Source of the DNA: Limivivens sp034101475
Lineage (GTDB): Bacteria; Bacillota; Clostridia; Lachnospirales; Lachnospiraceae
Length of the DNA: 64,000 bases
NCBI GenBank assembly: GCA_034101475.1
Contig: JAXEJQ010000092.1
Span: 1 to 64,000, forward strand
Direction of reading: 5' to 3'
Below the pieces are notes generated by a model. That model made no database searches. It saw only the letters and a list, made by a program, of their open reading frames with translations, and was not told the origin of the DNA. Position numbers and translations under genes: made by a program. The first letter of the stretch is position 1; each line of letters opens with the position of its first letter. Below are positions 34,169-43,539 of this stretch, in pieces.

Positions 34169-35899
34169 TTACAGCATCCCGTTAATCATTTCCAGAACCT
34201 TTTCGCCCAGAGCTGCGGATTTCGCATCGGCATCCTCCAGAGAGGTTCCCTTTACGCCATAGTAGAATTTTACCTTCGGCTCTGTACCGGAAGGACGCAC
34301 GCAAAGCCATGCATCATCCGTCAGGTCATAGTACAGCACATTGGAGCTGGGAAGACCGGTGGAGGTCACTTCACCTGTCTCCATATTCTTGATGGTATCC
34401 TTCTTATAATCTCTGGCTGAGGTTACTTTATAGCCACCGATCTCTGCCGGAGGATTATTCCGCAGAGTCTCCAGGATAGACTGAATTTTCTCAAGTCCCT
34501 CAATCCCCTTTAAGGTGATGGATTTGATGTCATCCTTATAATATCCATATTTCTCGTACATATCAATCATGGCATCCCAAAGGGTCTTGCCCTGGGTTTT
34601 GTAGTAAGCAGCCGCTTCACACAGTGCCATGGTGGCAACAATGGCGTCTTTATCTCTGGCATGGGTACCGATCAGGCAGCCGTAGCTCTCTTCGAAGCCG
34701 AATTCGTAGGTGCCTTTTCCACTGGTCTCAAAGCCCAGAATCTGCTGGCCGATGAATTTGAAGCCGGTGAGAACTTCAATAAATTTCATATTGTAAGCCT
34801 TCGCAATGGCTGCTGCCATATTGGTGGTAACGATGGTACTGATCACAGCACCGTCCTCCGGCAGGCCCTTGGTAGCCTGTCTCTGGCTCAGCTCATATTC
34901 TTCCAGCAGACAGCCGGACATATTTCCGGTGAGGGTGTGGTATTCGCCGTTCTTGTCCTTTACACGGACACCCAGACGGTCTGCGTCCGGATCAGTAGCC
35001 AGCACCAGATCCGCATCGATCTCCTTTGCCAGCTTCAGTCCCAGAGTAAAGGCCTCCTCTGCTTCCGGATTCGGATAGCTGACCGTGGGGAATTCGCCGT
35101 CCGGCAGCTCCTGCTCTTTCACCACCTGAACGTTTTCAAAACCGATCTCCTTCAGCACTCTTCTGGCCGGGATGTTTCCGGTTCCGTGAAGCGGAGAATA
35201 AACAACCTTCAGATCCTTGCCCACTTCCTGAATGGAATCCCAGTGGATCACCTGGCTCTTCAGAGCTTCCATATAGGTATCGTCGATCTCTTTCCCAATA
35301 ACCTGATAGAGACCTGCTTTGACAGCTTCTTCTTTGTCCATGGTAAGAACGGTGTTAAAATCCGTTACTTTCTTTACTTCTGCCATAATGCCGGTATCGT
35401 GAGGCGGAGTAATCTGTGCGCCGTCCTCCCAGTATACCTTGTAGCCGTTATACTCAGGCGGATTGTGGCTGGCTGTGATATTGATGCCGGCAATGCATTT
35501 TAACGTACGTACCGCATAAGACAGCTCCGGAGTCGGACGCAGGGACTCGAATACATAAGCCTTGATACCGTTGGCTGCCAGGCACAGCGCCGCTTCATCC
35601 GCAAACTCCGGGGACATTCTTCTGGAATCGTAGGCAATGGCAACCCCTCTGTCCTTCGCATTCACGGACGCGATATAATTCGCCAGGCCCTGTGTCGCCT
35701 TGCGCACTGTATAAACGTTCATCCGGTTGATGCCGGCTCCGATCACACCGCGAAGTCCTGCCGTACCAAATTCCAGTTCTGCATAAAAGCGCTCTTTAAT
35801 CTCATTTTCATCATCTGCAATTTTGCGCAGCTCCGCTTTGGTAGCCTCATCAAAATAAGGATTTGAAAGCCAGTCTTCATAGGTTTTCCTGTAGTCCAT
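34169..35899 (-). CDS. Phosphohexomutase (phosphoglucomutase PgcA-like)
   Basis: A 576-residue alpha-D-phosphohexomutase that likely interconverts glucose 1- and 6-phosphate. The active-site serine loop TASHNPPEYNGYK (about residue 140), the metal-binding DPDADR loop and the sugar-binding GFEESYG and C-terminal RPSGTEPK loops are all present. It connects glycogen and cell-wall precursor synthesis with glycolysis. It is upstream of mazG in one transcript; an extended -10 (TGTATAAT) lies at 35980-35987. Confidence 0.96.
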   Translation of the reverse strand: MDYRKTYEDWLSNPYFDEATKAELRKIADDENEIKERFYAELEFGTAGLRGVIGAGINRMNVYTVRKATQGLANYIASVNAKDRGVAIAYDSRRMSPEFADEAALCLAANGIKAYVFESLRPTPELSYAVRTLKCIAGINITASHNPPEYNGYKVYWEDGAQITPPHDTGIMAEVKKVTDFNTVLTMDKEEAVKAGLYQVIGKEIDDTYMEALKSQVIHWDSIQEVGKDLKVVYSPLHGTGNIPARRVLKEIGFENVQVVKEQELPDGEFPTVSYPNPEAEEAFTLGLKLAKEIDADLVLATDPDADRLGVRVKDKNGEYHTLTGNMSGCLLEEYELSQRQATKGLPEDGAVISTIVTTNMAAAIAKAYNMKFIEVLTGFKFIGQQILGFETSGKGTYEFGFEESYGCLIGTHARDKDAIVATMALCEAAAYYKTQGKTLWDAMIDMYEKYGYYKDDIKSITLKGIEGLEKIQSILETLRNNPPAEIGGYKVTSARDYKKDTIKNMETGEVTSTGLPSSNVLYYDLTDDAWLCVRPSGTEPKVKFYYGVKGTSLEDADAKSAALGEKVLEMINGML

Positions 35900-35979
35900 T
35901 CTAAATACCTCCCATGGTTTCTCAATAAAATAATACGAAATAATTATGCCGGTCGTATTACCCCCGGTTTTATGTTCTT

Positions 35980-35987
35980 ATTATACA
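35980..35987 (-). promoter_or_regulatory. Extended -10 element before the phosphohexomutase gene
   Basis: TGTATAAT on the minus strand, 81 bp before the start codon; the -35 region is weak. This gap (35900-36063) holds no gene. Confidence 0.5.
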
Positions 35988-36063
35988 ATAAAACCATGAA
36001 AAATGGAACCTCATTTGTACTGATTGACCTGTGCTTTTTCAAAAAATTGACCATGTTCTCCCC

Positions 36064-37074
36064 TCAGGACTCCAGCAGGTTAATGAATTTCCGGCGTTTT
36101 TCCTCCTGGTCAATCAAAGCGGACAGTTTTTCCATCCCCTTTTCCGGCATTCTGGATTTTTTGCTGTTGTAGTAATGATTGGACAGCTTCCAGAATTTCT
36201 CAGGAAACTTCAGGCGCAGCCAGATGTTTTTTACTTCCTGATCGGACAGAGAGCAGACTTTTCCGTACTCTTCCAGTATCCGCATGCCCAGTCCCGGGTC
36301 CCAGTCCTGTTTTTCCAGCATTTTCCGCAAAAACTGGTACAGATCCACAACCTGGATGTCATACCGTGCCCTGGAAAAATCCATCACAGCTGCACTGCCC
36401 GGAGCGAGAAAAACGTGGTGCTGGTTATAGTCCCCATGGCAAACGCACCCTTCCTCCAGATTCCGGGCGCGAAGTTCTGCAAATCCGGTGGTTTCCAGAA
36501 GGCCGGCTGCCTCAAGGGCCTGGTCATAAAAAGGATCGAAGGCATCTAAAAACTTCTGTTCAAAAGCCGTTTTCGGATGTCTGCCGCGCATATAAGTCCG
36601 TACCTTCTTCATTTCCCGCAGCTTTTTGGCAAACTCCTGATCCAGTGATATCCCTCCGAAGCGTTCCCGGTCAGAGAGCACCTTCCCGGGCGGGACAGGC
36701 GCTTCCTCCGGCAGCCGCATTACCCGGTGAATTCCCGCCAGCAGCCGCACCGCCAGCAGAATTTCTTCCTCGCTTCTGGTGCTGCACTCCCTTCCCTCAA
36801 ACCAGTCTTTTACAATGTAGCCTCGCTCCTCCCGATCCTTCGAAATCAGGTTTCCCTCCTTATTTTCCAGCACCCGATCCACCTGCACTGGACTCTGGCT
36901 GCTGATTTTTTCACAGATGCTGTTCTGGAAGCGAAGTCTTCGGTCCGTACCGGAAAATTCCGTCAGAAGCTTCAGTCCCCTGTCCGTTTCCAGCAAAAAG
37001 GACCCCCTTCCCCTCCGGAATGACTGCACCTGCAGGTCATACTGTTCAATGATTGCCAGATCTTTTTCATTCAC
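36064..37074 (-). CDS. CotS-family spore coat/aminoglycoside phosphotransferase-like protein
   Basis: About 336 residues with a protein-kinase-like fold of the CotS/YutH type. Family features: an N-terminal EQYDL motif, a Lys-rich strand (GLKLLTEF), HGDYNQHH (catalytic loop, written CHGDYNQHHVF) and MDFSRARYDIQVVDL (metal-binding Asp). Such proteins localise to the spore coat in Bacillus. The open frame reaches 37242 but there it runs into the cca terminator, so a later start is needed. A GTG at 37074 with GGGGGG upstream fits the family best; ATG at 37095 is an alternative. Confidence 0.82.
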   Translation of the reverse strand: MNEKDLAIIEQYDLQVQSFRRGRGSFLLETDRGLKLLTEFSGTDRRLRFQNSICEKISSQSPVQVDRVLENKEGNLISKDREERGYIVKDWFEGRECSTRSEEEILLAVRLLAGIHRVMRLPEEAPVPPGKVLSDRERFGGISLDQEFAKKLREMKKVRTYMRGRHPKTAFEQKFLDAFDPFYDQALEAAGLLETTGFAELRARNLEEGCVCHGDYNQHHVFLAPGSAAVMDFSRARYDIQVVDLYQFLRKMLEKQDWDPGLGMRILEEYGKVCSLSDQEVKNIWLRLKFPEKFWKLSNHYYNSKKSRMPEKGMEKLSALIDQEEKRRKFINLLES

Positions 37075-37239
37075 TTCAATCCCCCCACTTCGCATAATTC
37101 CCTGTATCGCTGCTGCACACATCCTGTCAGCAAAGACCGGTACAGCGGTTCCCTCTATTTTATGCATGGCCGGATTTTGATATGTGGAAAAAGGCTTCCC
37201 ATCCTGCATTTTTCTCAGGCCGCTCCGGGCTGTTAACCG

Positions 37240-37269
37240 CAAAAAAGCCTGCGCGTTTCAGCGCAGGCT
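37240..37269 (-). terminator. Terminator of cca, overlapping its stop codon
   Basis: AGCCTGCGC and GCGCAGGCT pair perfectly with a 6-nt loop, followed by six T on the minus strand. The loop contains the cca stop codon. Confidence 0.88.
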
Positions 37270-38586
37270 CCGGCTGTATTCCAGCAGATATTCTTTTGTA
37301 TTGTGCTCCGGCGTCTCCAGAACATCCATCAGAAGTCTCTCCAGGACACGCCCCAGATCCTTTCCCGGAAGCATCCCGTCCGCAATCAGATCCTTTCCGG
37401 TCACTGCCAGGTTTTTCAGGGAAAGACATTGATTTTTCTCCAGAATCTCCCGGTAGATTTCCTCGGTCTGATCCAGAGCAGCCAGCTTTTCCTCTCTCAG
37501 ATAATCGCTCTGGGCGCAGACATCTGCCCGTTCCACCTTCATCAGAAGAGGAAACAGCTCTTCTCCGGTCTTATAAATCATCCTGCGTACTCCTTTGTCC
37601 GTAAGAACCGGACGCCAGTCGTGAAAACGCACCAGACGCTTCACCCTGTTCAGCGTTTCATTGTCAAACTTCAGCCGTTTTAAAATCTCCCCGGCCATCT
37701 CAGCACTCACATCAGCATGCCCGTAAAAATGATCCTTGCCGTCCTCATCCGTGGAACGCACCAGCGGTTTCCCACAGTCATGCAGCAGCATGGCAAGGCG
37801 CAGGGCCTTCTCCGGCTGAACAGCCTGCATGGCCCGCAGCGTATGCTCTCCCACCGTCCAGCAATGGTGAGGCGTGTTCTGCTGTGTTTCCATCATGGCA
37901 TCAAACTCCGGCAGGATCACCGCCGTAATGCCAAGCTCCCAGGCTGACCGCAGGAAATCCGGATGATCCGAAACCAGCAGTTTCACCAGCTCCGCCTGGA
38001 TCCGTTCCGCGCTGATTTTCTCCAGGCTGGGGGCCAGCTTTCTGGCCGCCTCCTTTGTCTCCCCGGCAATCGCAAAGCCAAGCTGGGCCGAAAAACGGAC
38101 TGCCCGCAAAACCCGCAGGGCATCTTCAGTAAAGCGTTCTCCGGCCTCTCCTACACAGCGGACAATGCCGTTTTCCAGATCCCCGATTCCGCCGAATTCA
38201 TCCACAAGTCCCACCCGGTCATTGTATGCCATGGCATTGATGGTAAAATCCCTGCGCTTTAAATCTTCCCGGAGATTTTCCGTAAAGAGGACCTCCTTCG
38301 GATGCCGGCAGTCCTCATATTCGCCGTCAATCCGATAAGTTGTCACCTCATAGCCTTCTCCGTCCAGCATAACGGTAATGGTCCCGTGCTGAATTCCGGT
38401 ATCAATGGTTTTCTTAAACAGGCCCTTCGTCTGTTCCGGCAGGGCAGAGGTGGTGATATCCCAGTCATTGGGTGTCCTTCCAAGGATGCAGTCCCTGACA
38501 CATCCCCCCACCGCAAAGGCCTCAAAACCGTGTTCCTCCAGGGTACGGATAATCCGCTCCACCTGCTTTGGCAGCTCTATTTTCAT
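37258..38586 (-). CDS. cca: CCA tRNA nucleotidyltransferase with HD domain
   Basis: A 442-residue class II enzyme that adds or repairs the 3' CCA of tRNA. The nucleotidyltransferase head shows VGGCVRD and DWDITT (metal-binding Asp pair), RRDFTINAM and the EDALRVLRAVRF motif. A C-terminal HD domain (LLHDCGKP, HADVSAEM) suggests added phosphohydrolase activity. The ATG at 38586 with GGGGAGG is chosen over the longer frame to 38628. Confidence 0.94.
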   Translation of the reverse strand: MKIELPKQVERIIRTLEEHGFEAFAVGGCVRDCILGRTPNDWDITTSALPEQTKGLFKKTIDTGIQHGTITVMLDGEGYEVTTYRIDGEYEDCRHPKEVLFTENLREDLKRRDFTINAMAYNDRVGLVDEFGGIGDLENGIVRCVGEAGERFTEDALRVLRAVRFSAQLGFAIAGETKEAARKLAPSLEKISAERIQAELVKLLVSDHPDFLRSAWELGITAVILPEFDAMMETQQNTPHHCWTVGEHTLRAMQAVQPEKALRLAMLLHDCGKPLVRSTDEDGKDHFYGHADVSAEMAGEILKRLKFDNETLNRVKRLVRFHDWRPVLTDKGVRRMIYKTGEELFPLLMKVERADVCAQSDYLREEKLAALDQTEEIYREILEKNQCLSLKNLAVTGKDLIADGMLPGKDLGRVLERLLMDVLETPEHNTKEYLLEYSRSLR

Positions 38587-38611
38587 GTTCCGTCCTCCCC
38601 CATGTACACCT

Positions 38612-39439
38612 TCATCGCAAAACCGCAAAAAACAGAATCACCAGAATTCCCAGAATAATCCGGTACCAGCCAAAAACTTTGAAATCATTCTTCCGGATGT
38701 AATTCAGCAGGAATTTAATCACCACAATGGAAACAAAAAAGGCAACCGCCATTCCCACCAGCAGAACCGCCAGTTCTCCGGCGGTAAACGCCAGGCCGAA
38801 TTTAACCAGCTTCAAAAGCCCTGCCCCTGCCATCACCGGCACTGCCAGGAAAAAGGTAAATTCCGCTGCAGTGGTCCGGGACAGTCCCAGCAGAATCCCG
38901 CCCAGAATCGTTGCCCCGGAACGGGAGGTTCCCGGGAAAATCGCCGCAATCAACTGAAACATGCCGATCCAGACAGCAGTGCTCCAGCCGATCTCATCAA
39001 TGGAATGAATCCGGGGCTCTTTTCCCTTATTGACATTCTCAATCACAATGAACAGAACTCCGAAAAGAATCAGGGCCGCAGCCACGGTCTGATAATTATA
39101 AAACAGCTCATCAATCTTCTCATCAAAGAGGATTCCCACAATTCCGGCCGGAATACATGCCGCGATAATCTTGAACCACATCCTGAAAATATCTTTGCGG
39201 ATCACAGGCTTCTTCCCGATCTGAAAGGGAAACAGCCGGTTCCAGTACAATACCACCACTGCCAGAATGGCACCCAGCTGAATCACTACCAGAAACATGG
39301 ACCAGAATTCCTCGCTGACATTCATCTGAATCAGTTCATCCAGCAGAATCATATGCCCGGTGCTGCTGATGGGCAGCCATTCCGTGATGCCCTCCACGAT
39401 TCCAAAAAGAACCGCTTTTAAAATCTCTACAATATTCAT
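38612..39439 (-). CDS. uppP: Undecaprenyl-diphosphate phosphatase
   Basis: A 275-residue membrane enzyme that recycles undecaprenyl pyrophosphate for cell-wall synthesis; also known as BacA. The two catalytic regions are present: EGITEWLPISSTGH near residue 17 and PGTSRSGATI near residue 165. About eight membrane segments are predicted. The ATG at 39439 is preceded by AAGGAG with an 11 bp gap. It ends 25 bp before cca. Confidence 0.95.
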   Translation of the reverse strand: MNIVEILKAVLFGIVEGITEWLPISSTGHMILLDELIQMNVSEEFWSMFLVVIQLGAILAVVVLYWNRLFPFQIGKKPVIRKDIFRMWFKIIAACIPAGIVGILFDEKIDELFYNYQTVAAALILFGVLFIVIENVNKGKEPRIHSIDEIGWSTAVWIGMFQLIAAIFPGTSRSGATILGGILLGLSRTTAAEFTFFLAVPVMAGAGLLKLVKFGLAFTAGELAVLLVGMAVAFFVSIVVIKFLLNYIRKNDFKVFGWYRIILGILVILFFAVLR

Positions 39440-39513
39440 ATCAATGCTTACTCCTTTTTTGGGATTTTCAGTCACTTCATTATACTAGCGCATTCGTAGA
39501 AAATACACAAGCA

Positions 39514-39556
39514 AAAAACCGGCTTCTGCCCTTAAAAAGGCAAAAGCCGGTTTTCT
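39514..39556 (-). terminator. Terminator of the Ig-like Cys-rich protein gene
   Basis: AACCGGCTTTTGCC and GGCAGAAGCCGGTT form a long stem, followed by TTTTTTG on the minus strand. The T-rich flanks on both sides could let it work in both directions. Confidence 0.85.
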
Positions 39557-39591
39557 TTCTGTGTCAGTTAACCGATATCTTTCGGATTTTC

Positions 39592-40911
39592 TCAGGAAAT
39601 CCGCTCAAAACCATTCTGGTTTACACGAATCTTATAGAGTCTTCCTTTAAACCGGATCATGAAATCAATGGTTGTGGTCACATCCAGTTCCTTCTCGGAA
39701 GCCAGCGAGAAGAAGCAGCGATAATTCGTTGCGCCCACATTAACGCTGTCCTCCCGGATCGTCTGATAATCCGCGGCATCGTATACAAGCACTGCGTTGT
39801 AATTATTTCCATTGGAATGGACTACCGCCATATTTCCGGTATTGCTGTCCCGATTTCCCACATACAGAACATCTGCATCCGAAATATTATAGTTTGTCAC
39901 ATCAACCCGCACATAATCTGCTGTGCCGTAAAAGGCGATATGCATGTCGAAGAAGTGGTGAAGATCAATTTCTCCGCAGCGTTTGCAGATTCCTGCTTCA
40001 TAGCTGTGTCCCAGTGCCGGGGCGATCTGTGTATGGCAGCGGGTACAAACGGAAGCTGCGGTACAGGTCGCTGCCGGTGCGCTGTGCCCCAGAGCCGCTC
40101 CGAAAGACATCTGACAGCGGGTACATTTTGCAGGCTGTGTACAGGTCGCTGCCGACATACTATGGCCATAAGCCTTCGTCACAACCTTATAGCATCTGCC
40201 GCATACAGCATCCTGGGTACAGCTGGCCTGGGTAATCAGGGCATGTCCCAGCGCTTTTCCTTTCGTTGCTCCGCAGGAACAGGTTGCCGGCCTGGTACAG
40301 GTTGCTTTGCTGTACTTGTGAACATGCTTTACCGTTACAACGCATTTGATTTTCTTTATTCCAACCTTCGCGGTAATGGTAGCCTTGCCGCTCTTCAGTC
40401 CCTGAATCACCGCCGTCTGCCTCTTTGAGCCGGAAGTGGACTTGATTTTCGCAACCTTTTTATTGCTGGTGGTCCAGGTCACCTTGGCTGTCGGATTCTG
40501 AACGGTCAGAGTAACTGTTTTTCCTTCATTCACCGTGGCTTTTTTCTTGTTCAGGGTAACTCCCTTTACGGTAATTTTAGAGGTCAGTTTCGTATTGCCG
40601 ATTTTGGCTGTGATCGTTGCCTTTCCTGCGCCTACCGCTTCCAGAACAACCTTCTGGTTCTTTGTTCCGCTGACGGAATTAATCTGAACCACATCGTCAT
40701 TGCTGCTGGACCATCCAACAGTCCTCGTAACATTTTTTACGGTAAGGCTCATGGTCTTCCCTTCGATCAGGGTAGCGCTTTTTTTGCTCAGAGACATGCC
40801 GGCTGCCTCTGCCGTAATTCCGTTCTGGACAAGACTGACACCGGATACGGCAAAAACGACCATCAGACTCAGGAGCAGCGTCCTCCAGACGCGCATGGTC
40901 TTTGTTTTCAA
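39592..40911 (-). CDS. Secreted protein with Ig-like (Big_2) domains and Cys/His repeats
   Basis: About 439 residues. An N-terminal signal peptide (hydrophobic LLLSLMVVFAVSGVSL, cleavage near AEAAG) is followed by two bacterial Ig-like domains (about residues 40-200), each with a WxSSN/WTTSN core. Then come four to five tandem Cys/His units of about 22-28 residues, with ATCTxPAxCxxC and a closing ALGH. A beta-rich C-terminal domain of about 120 residues has no motif I recognise. The exact start is unclear (TTG at 40911, ATG at 40896 or ATG at 40965). Likely a surface or matrix protein. Confidence 0.8.
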   Translation of the reverse strand: MKTKTMRVWRTLLLSLMVVFAVSGVSLVQNGITAEAAGMSLSKKSATLIEGKTMSLTVKNVTRTVGWSSSNDDVVQINSVSGTKNQKVVLEAVGAGKATITAKIGNTKLTSKITVKGVTLNKKKATVNEGKTVTLTVQNPTAKVTWTTSNKKVAKIKSTSGSKRQTAVIQGLKSGKATITAKVGIKKIKCVVTVKHVHKYSKATCTRPATCSCGATKGKALGHALITQASCTQDAVCGRCYKVVTKAYGHSMSAATCTQPAKCTRCQMSFGAALGHSAPAATCTAASVCTRCHTQIAPALGHSYEAGICKRCGEIDLHHFFDMHIAFYGTADYVRVDVTNYNISDADVLYVGNRDSNTGNMAVVHSNGNNYNAVLVYDAADYQTIREDSVNVGATNYRCFFSLASEKELDVTTTIDFMIRFKGRLYKIRVNQNGFERIS

Positions 40912-40983
40912 TTTCTTTTCATCCTTTCCTCTTTTTAAATTTAAAATACTATCAGGTCTTATCATATTAACATTCTCTTTTAG

Positions 40984-41016
40984 GAAAAAAAGAAATTCCC
41001 AAAATATTTGGGAATT
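40984..41016 (-). terminator. Terminator of the second two-component operon
   Basis: AATTCCCAAA and TTTGGGAATT pair perfectly, followed by TTCTTTTTTT on the minus strand. A 12-bp direct repeat TTTGATATCCA(C/G) lies between it and the stop, at 41029-41052. Confidence 0.85.
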
Positions 41017-41060
41017 CCCGGGAACTCTTTGATATCCACTTTGATATCCAGATTATCCTG

Positions 41061-41669
41061 CTATGCCTTTCCGTGCTTTTCCTCCTGAAGCATCCCAAAG
41101 ACATGGATCAGATCCCGTTTGCTTTCCAGCCCAAGCTTCTGCAGAATCCTGGTCGTCTGATTGGCAATGGTCTTGGGAGAAGACTGGAGATGCACACCCT
41201 GCCCCAGCAGATTCCGGAAAACTGCCATCTCCGCCTCTGAGAGACAGGAAAGAGCCGTGGAGACAATCAGATACTCCTGGGCCGTATGCTTTCCACCGCA
41301 CAGCGCCAAAATCGTTTCCTCCAGCAGCGCAGGCTGTCCCTTAAATACATATCCGGAAGCAAAGGCCTCCCTGGACGCCTTCAGAATCACTTCCTGAGAT
41401 TCAATAGCCGTAAGGATCAAAACCCTGGCATCCGTCAGAATCCGAATCTCCCTGGATGCCTGAATTCCATCGGAAAAGGATCTTCCCAGATCCAGATCCA
41501 TCAGCACCAGATCCGGCTGGCAGCGGCAGGCCATGGCTACCGCTGTATTCTGTTCCTGGCAGCAGCCCACAATCTCAAACCTGCTGTCCTTTTTCAGCTG
41601 TCTCTGAATCAAATACAAAAAATCCGGATCATCATCTACGATCAATAATCTGACTGACTCCTTCATCAT
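41061..41669 (-). CDS. Response regulator with LuxR-like output helix-turn-helix
   Basis: A 202-residue regulator. The receiver has DDD near residue 12, the phosphorylatable Asp in VLMDLDLG and a lysine in VFKG. The C-terminal helix-turn-helix (LSEAEMAVFRNLLGQGVHLQSSPKTIANQTTRILQKLG is the region, residues about 145-185) resembles NarL/LuxR proteins but is diverged. The ATG at 41669 overlaps the kinase stop (ATGATGA), so the two are coupled. The target is unknown. Confidence 0.87.
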   Translation of the reverse strand: MMKESVRLLIVDDDPDFLYLIQRQLKKDSRFEIVGCCQEQNTAVAMACRCQPDLVLMDLDLGRSFSDGIQASREIRILTDARVLILTAIESQEVILKASREAFASGYVFKGQPALLEETILALCGGKHTAQEYLIVSTALSCLSEAEMAVFRNLLGQGVHLQSSPKTIANQTTRILQKLGLESKRDLIHVFGMLQEEKHGKA

Positions 41670-43102
41670 TCCTGTTTTCTCCTTTTTGCCGGTCTGATCG
41701 GCAGATACAGAACAAACACTGCTCCGCCCGAAGGCCTTTTTGATTTTTTTACCTGTATGCTGCCCTGATGCTTCTCCAGTACCTTCCGGCAATACGAAAG
41801 TCCAGGGCCCAGATGCTCCGGACCGTCCTTTCCACTGTAATAGGGCTGAAAAATGTAAGGAAGTTCCTTTTGGTCAATCCCCGGGCCGGTATCCTCCACC
41901 TGAATCATAGCCGTATTTTTTCTGTTTGTCCGATAGGACAACGTCAGCACCCCTTCCTCTCCCATGGCATCAATGGCGTTTGCCGTCAGATTGTTCAGGA
42001 CTTCTTTTATATGGTGATAATCGCAGAAAAGTAAAGGGGTATTTTCTTCGCCCCTCCCCCTAAAAATTTCAATGCTTCCTTTCCATTTCCCTGCCCATTC
42101 ATTCCGGATTTCTTCAAAAAGGCCGTCCACATTCACCATTTCACAGTTCAGCGCGATTTCCCCGGTATACCGGCCGCTTCGCTTAAGAAATTCTTCGATA
42201 TGCTTTACGGAGCGGTCAATGATCTCCAGTTCCGGAAGTGCCTTCCGGTCTTCCTGTCCCCGAAGCAGCCCGATGCACCAGGAAATCTTCGCAAGTTCTC
42301 CCTTCAGCATATGCCTGAAATAGGAAACATTTTTCTGCAGCCCGATATTTTCTTCTGTCCAGTCAAAATATTCCCGGTTCAGCCGAATCCCCCAGATTCC
42401 CTCCCGAAACAGATGCCAGAGATAATAGAAGAAAAGAAAGACCAGGATAAACAAATTCCCCTGCCACAGCTTATAAAGCTTCTCTAATTCCAGAATATGA
42501 AATAAAAACAACGTAATCAGCCAATACCAGAGAGGCAACAGCGCAATGACAGACACCATTCTCCGCTGGCGGAACTGATAGCTTTTCCGCTCCTTCACAA
42601 GAGTCACAAGGATCGGAATAGTAGCCAGCACACCATAGAGCAGGTTATAGATACCCACAATTGTAAAAGCTTCCGGATTGTCATTGGCAATCTCACGGGT
42701 CTGACTCCAGGGATAAACAGAGCCAAAAAGAAACACCGGCAAAAACACAAGAATACTGAGCATTCGGAACAGCCCGGGACGGCGTCTGTCCAGATGACAG
42801 AAATACATACTGAAGATCATCACGCAGGGCATGGAAACATAGTAAAGAACCGCCGTCAAAACTGAATTCAGGAAAGATTCCAGCTCGTAGGAAACTCCCA
42901 GAATCTGAATCCGGATTCCGCTGAAGATCCCGGCAATGACGAGATATTCTTTGAATACACCGATACTTAATAAAAAACCACAGATACAGCACCACTGATT
43001 CACTTTATTTTTCGGACTGGAAAGGAGGATCATCAGATAATTCACCCAAATCAGAACGGTAAACAACAATAAAATCTCTTCCGGAAATCCCCGGCCCTGC
43101 AT
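41666..43102 (-). CDS. Membrane sensor histidine kinase
   Basis: A 478-residue kinase with about seven N-terminal membrane helices (residues 8-225) and almost no extracellular domain, so it may sense membrane-embedded or lipid signals. The phosphoacceptor is probably the His in FRHMLKGELAKI; N box NNLTANAIDAM and glycine boxes DTGPGI and GPGLSYC are clear. The HisKA helix is short. Start at the ATG 43102; GTG 43126 lies upstream of the GGGGGAAGGA ribosome site. No ligand can be assigned. Confidence 0.88.
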   Translation of the reverse strand: MQGRGFPEEILLLFTVLIWVNYLMILLSSPKNKVNQWCCICGFLLSIGVFKEYLVIAGIFSGIRIQILGVSYELESFLNSVLTAVLYYVSMPCVMIFSMYFCHLDRRRPGLFRMLSILVFLPVFLFGSVYPWSQTREIANDNPEAFTIVGIYNLLYGVLATIPILVTLVKERKSYQFRQRRMVSVIALLPLWYWLITLFLFHILELEKLYKLWQGNLFILVFLFFYYLWHLFREGIWGIRLNREYFDWTEENIGLQKNVSYFRHMLKGELAKISWCIGLLRGQEDRKALPELEIIDRSVKHIEEFLKRSGRYTGEIALNCEMVNVDGLFEEIRNEWAGKWKGSIEIFRGRGEENTPLLFCDYHHIKEVLNNLTANAIDAMGEEGVLTLSYRTNRKNTAMIQVEDTGPGIDQKELPYIFQPYYSGKDGPEHLGPGLSYCRKVLEKHQGSIQVKKSKRPSGGAVFVLYLPIRPAKRRKQE

Positions 43103-43142
43103 AATCCTTCCCCCTGTCTCTGTCACTTTTTCGTTATACTAC

Positions 43143-43171
43143 ATACTACCGCATTCTGCAAAAATAGACAA
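43143..43171 (-). promoter_or_regulatory. Probable promoter of the second two-component operon
   Basis: On the minus strand TTGTCT, a 17 bp spacer and TAGTAT, about 40 bp before the kinase start. The rest of the 437 bp gap holds the cold-shock leader and about 190 bp with no recognised element. Confidence 0.45.
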
Positions 43172-43366
43172 CAGTCAAAATTTCGCGGTACCTGTTTCCT
43201 TCTGAATGTCCGTGTTGTGCGCACACCCATCTTCCGTTTCATACAAAAAGAGACTTTGTTTTGCATTCTTTTTTGAATACAATTGCATTCTGACAGAGAG
43301 AATGCAGCGTGTGTACCTGCATCTTTGGAAAGGTTTCATAAAGTTTGCTCAGGGCGCTAAAACTGC

Positions 43367-43395
43367 TTGACTTTTTCCGGAAAACAGTCTATAAT
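43367..43395 (+). promoter_or_regulatory. Sigma-A promoter of the cold-shock gene
   Basis: TTGACT, a 17 bp spacer and a perfect TATAAT. Transcription should begin near 43402, giving a leader of about 138 nt. Confidence 0.9.
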
Positions 43396-43427
43396 TTGTA
43401 CCGTATCAGAGATATGTTGGATGTTCT

Positions 43428-43488
43428 AATTCACTAGTTATTAGAGATTATAATCTCACTATGATCTGTAATAACTGGTGAATTTTTT
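43428..43488 (+). promoter_or_regulatory. Structured leader of the cold-shock mRNA, terminator-like
   Basis: AATTCACTAGTTATTA and TAATAACTGGTGAATT form a 16 bp stem with one mismatch. It encloses the perfect 14-nt palindrome GAGATTATAATCTC and is followed by TTTTCTTT. This is an AU-rich hairpin that could melt with temperature, act as an attenuator, or hold the RNA open for translation in the cold. Bacterial csp leaders are known thermosensors; this one is inferred by structure only. Confidence 0.65.
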
Positions 43489-43539
43489 CTTTCAGCATTT
43501 CCCGAAATTCATATCTATTCTTTTATGGAGGTACCAAAA

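Noticed and set aside
37160..37429. Minus-strand frame over the end of cca
   Set aside because: Out-of-frame shadow of cca running through its terminator.
38405..39421. 338-codon plus-strand frame opposite uppP/cca
   Set aside because: Antisense shadow crossing two well-supported genes on the other strand.
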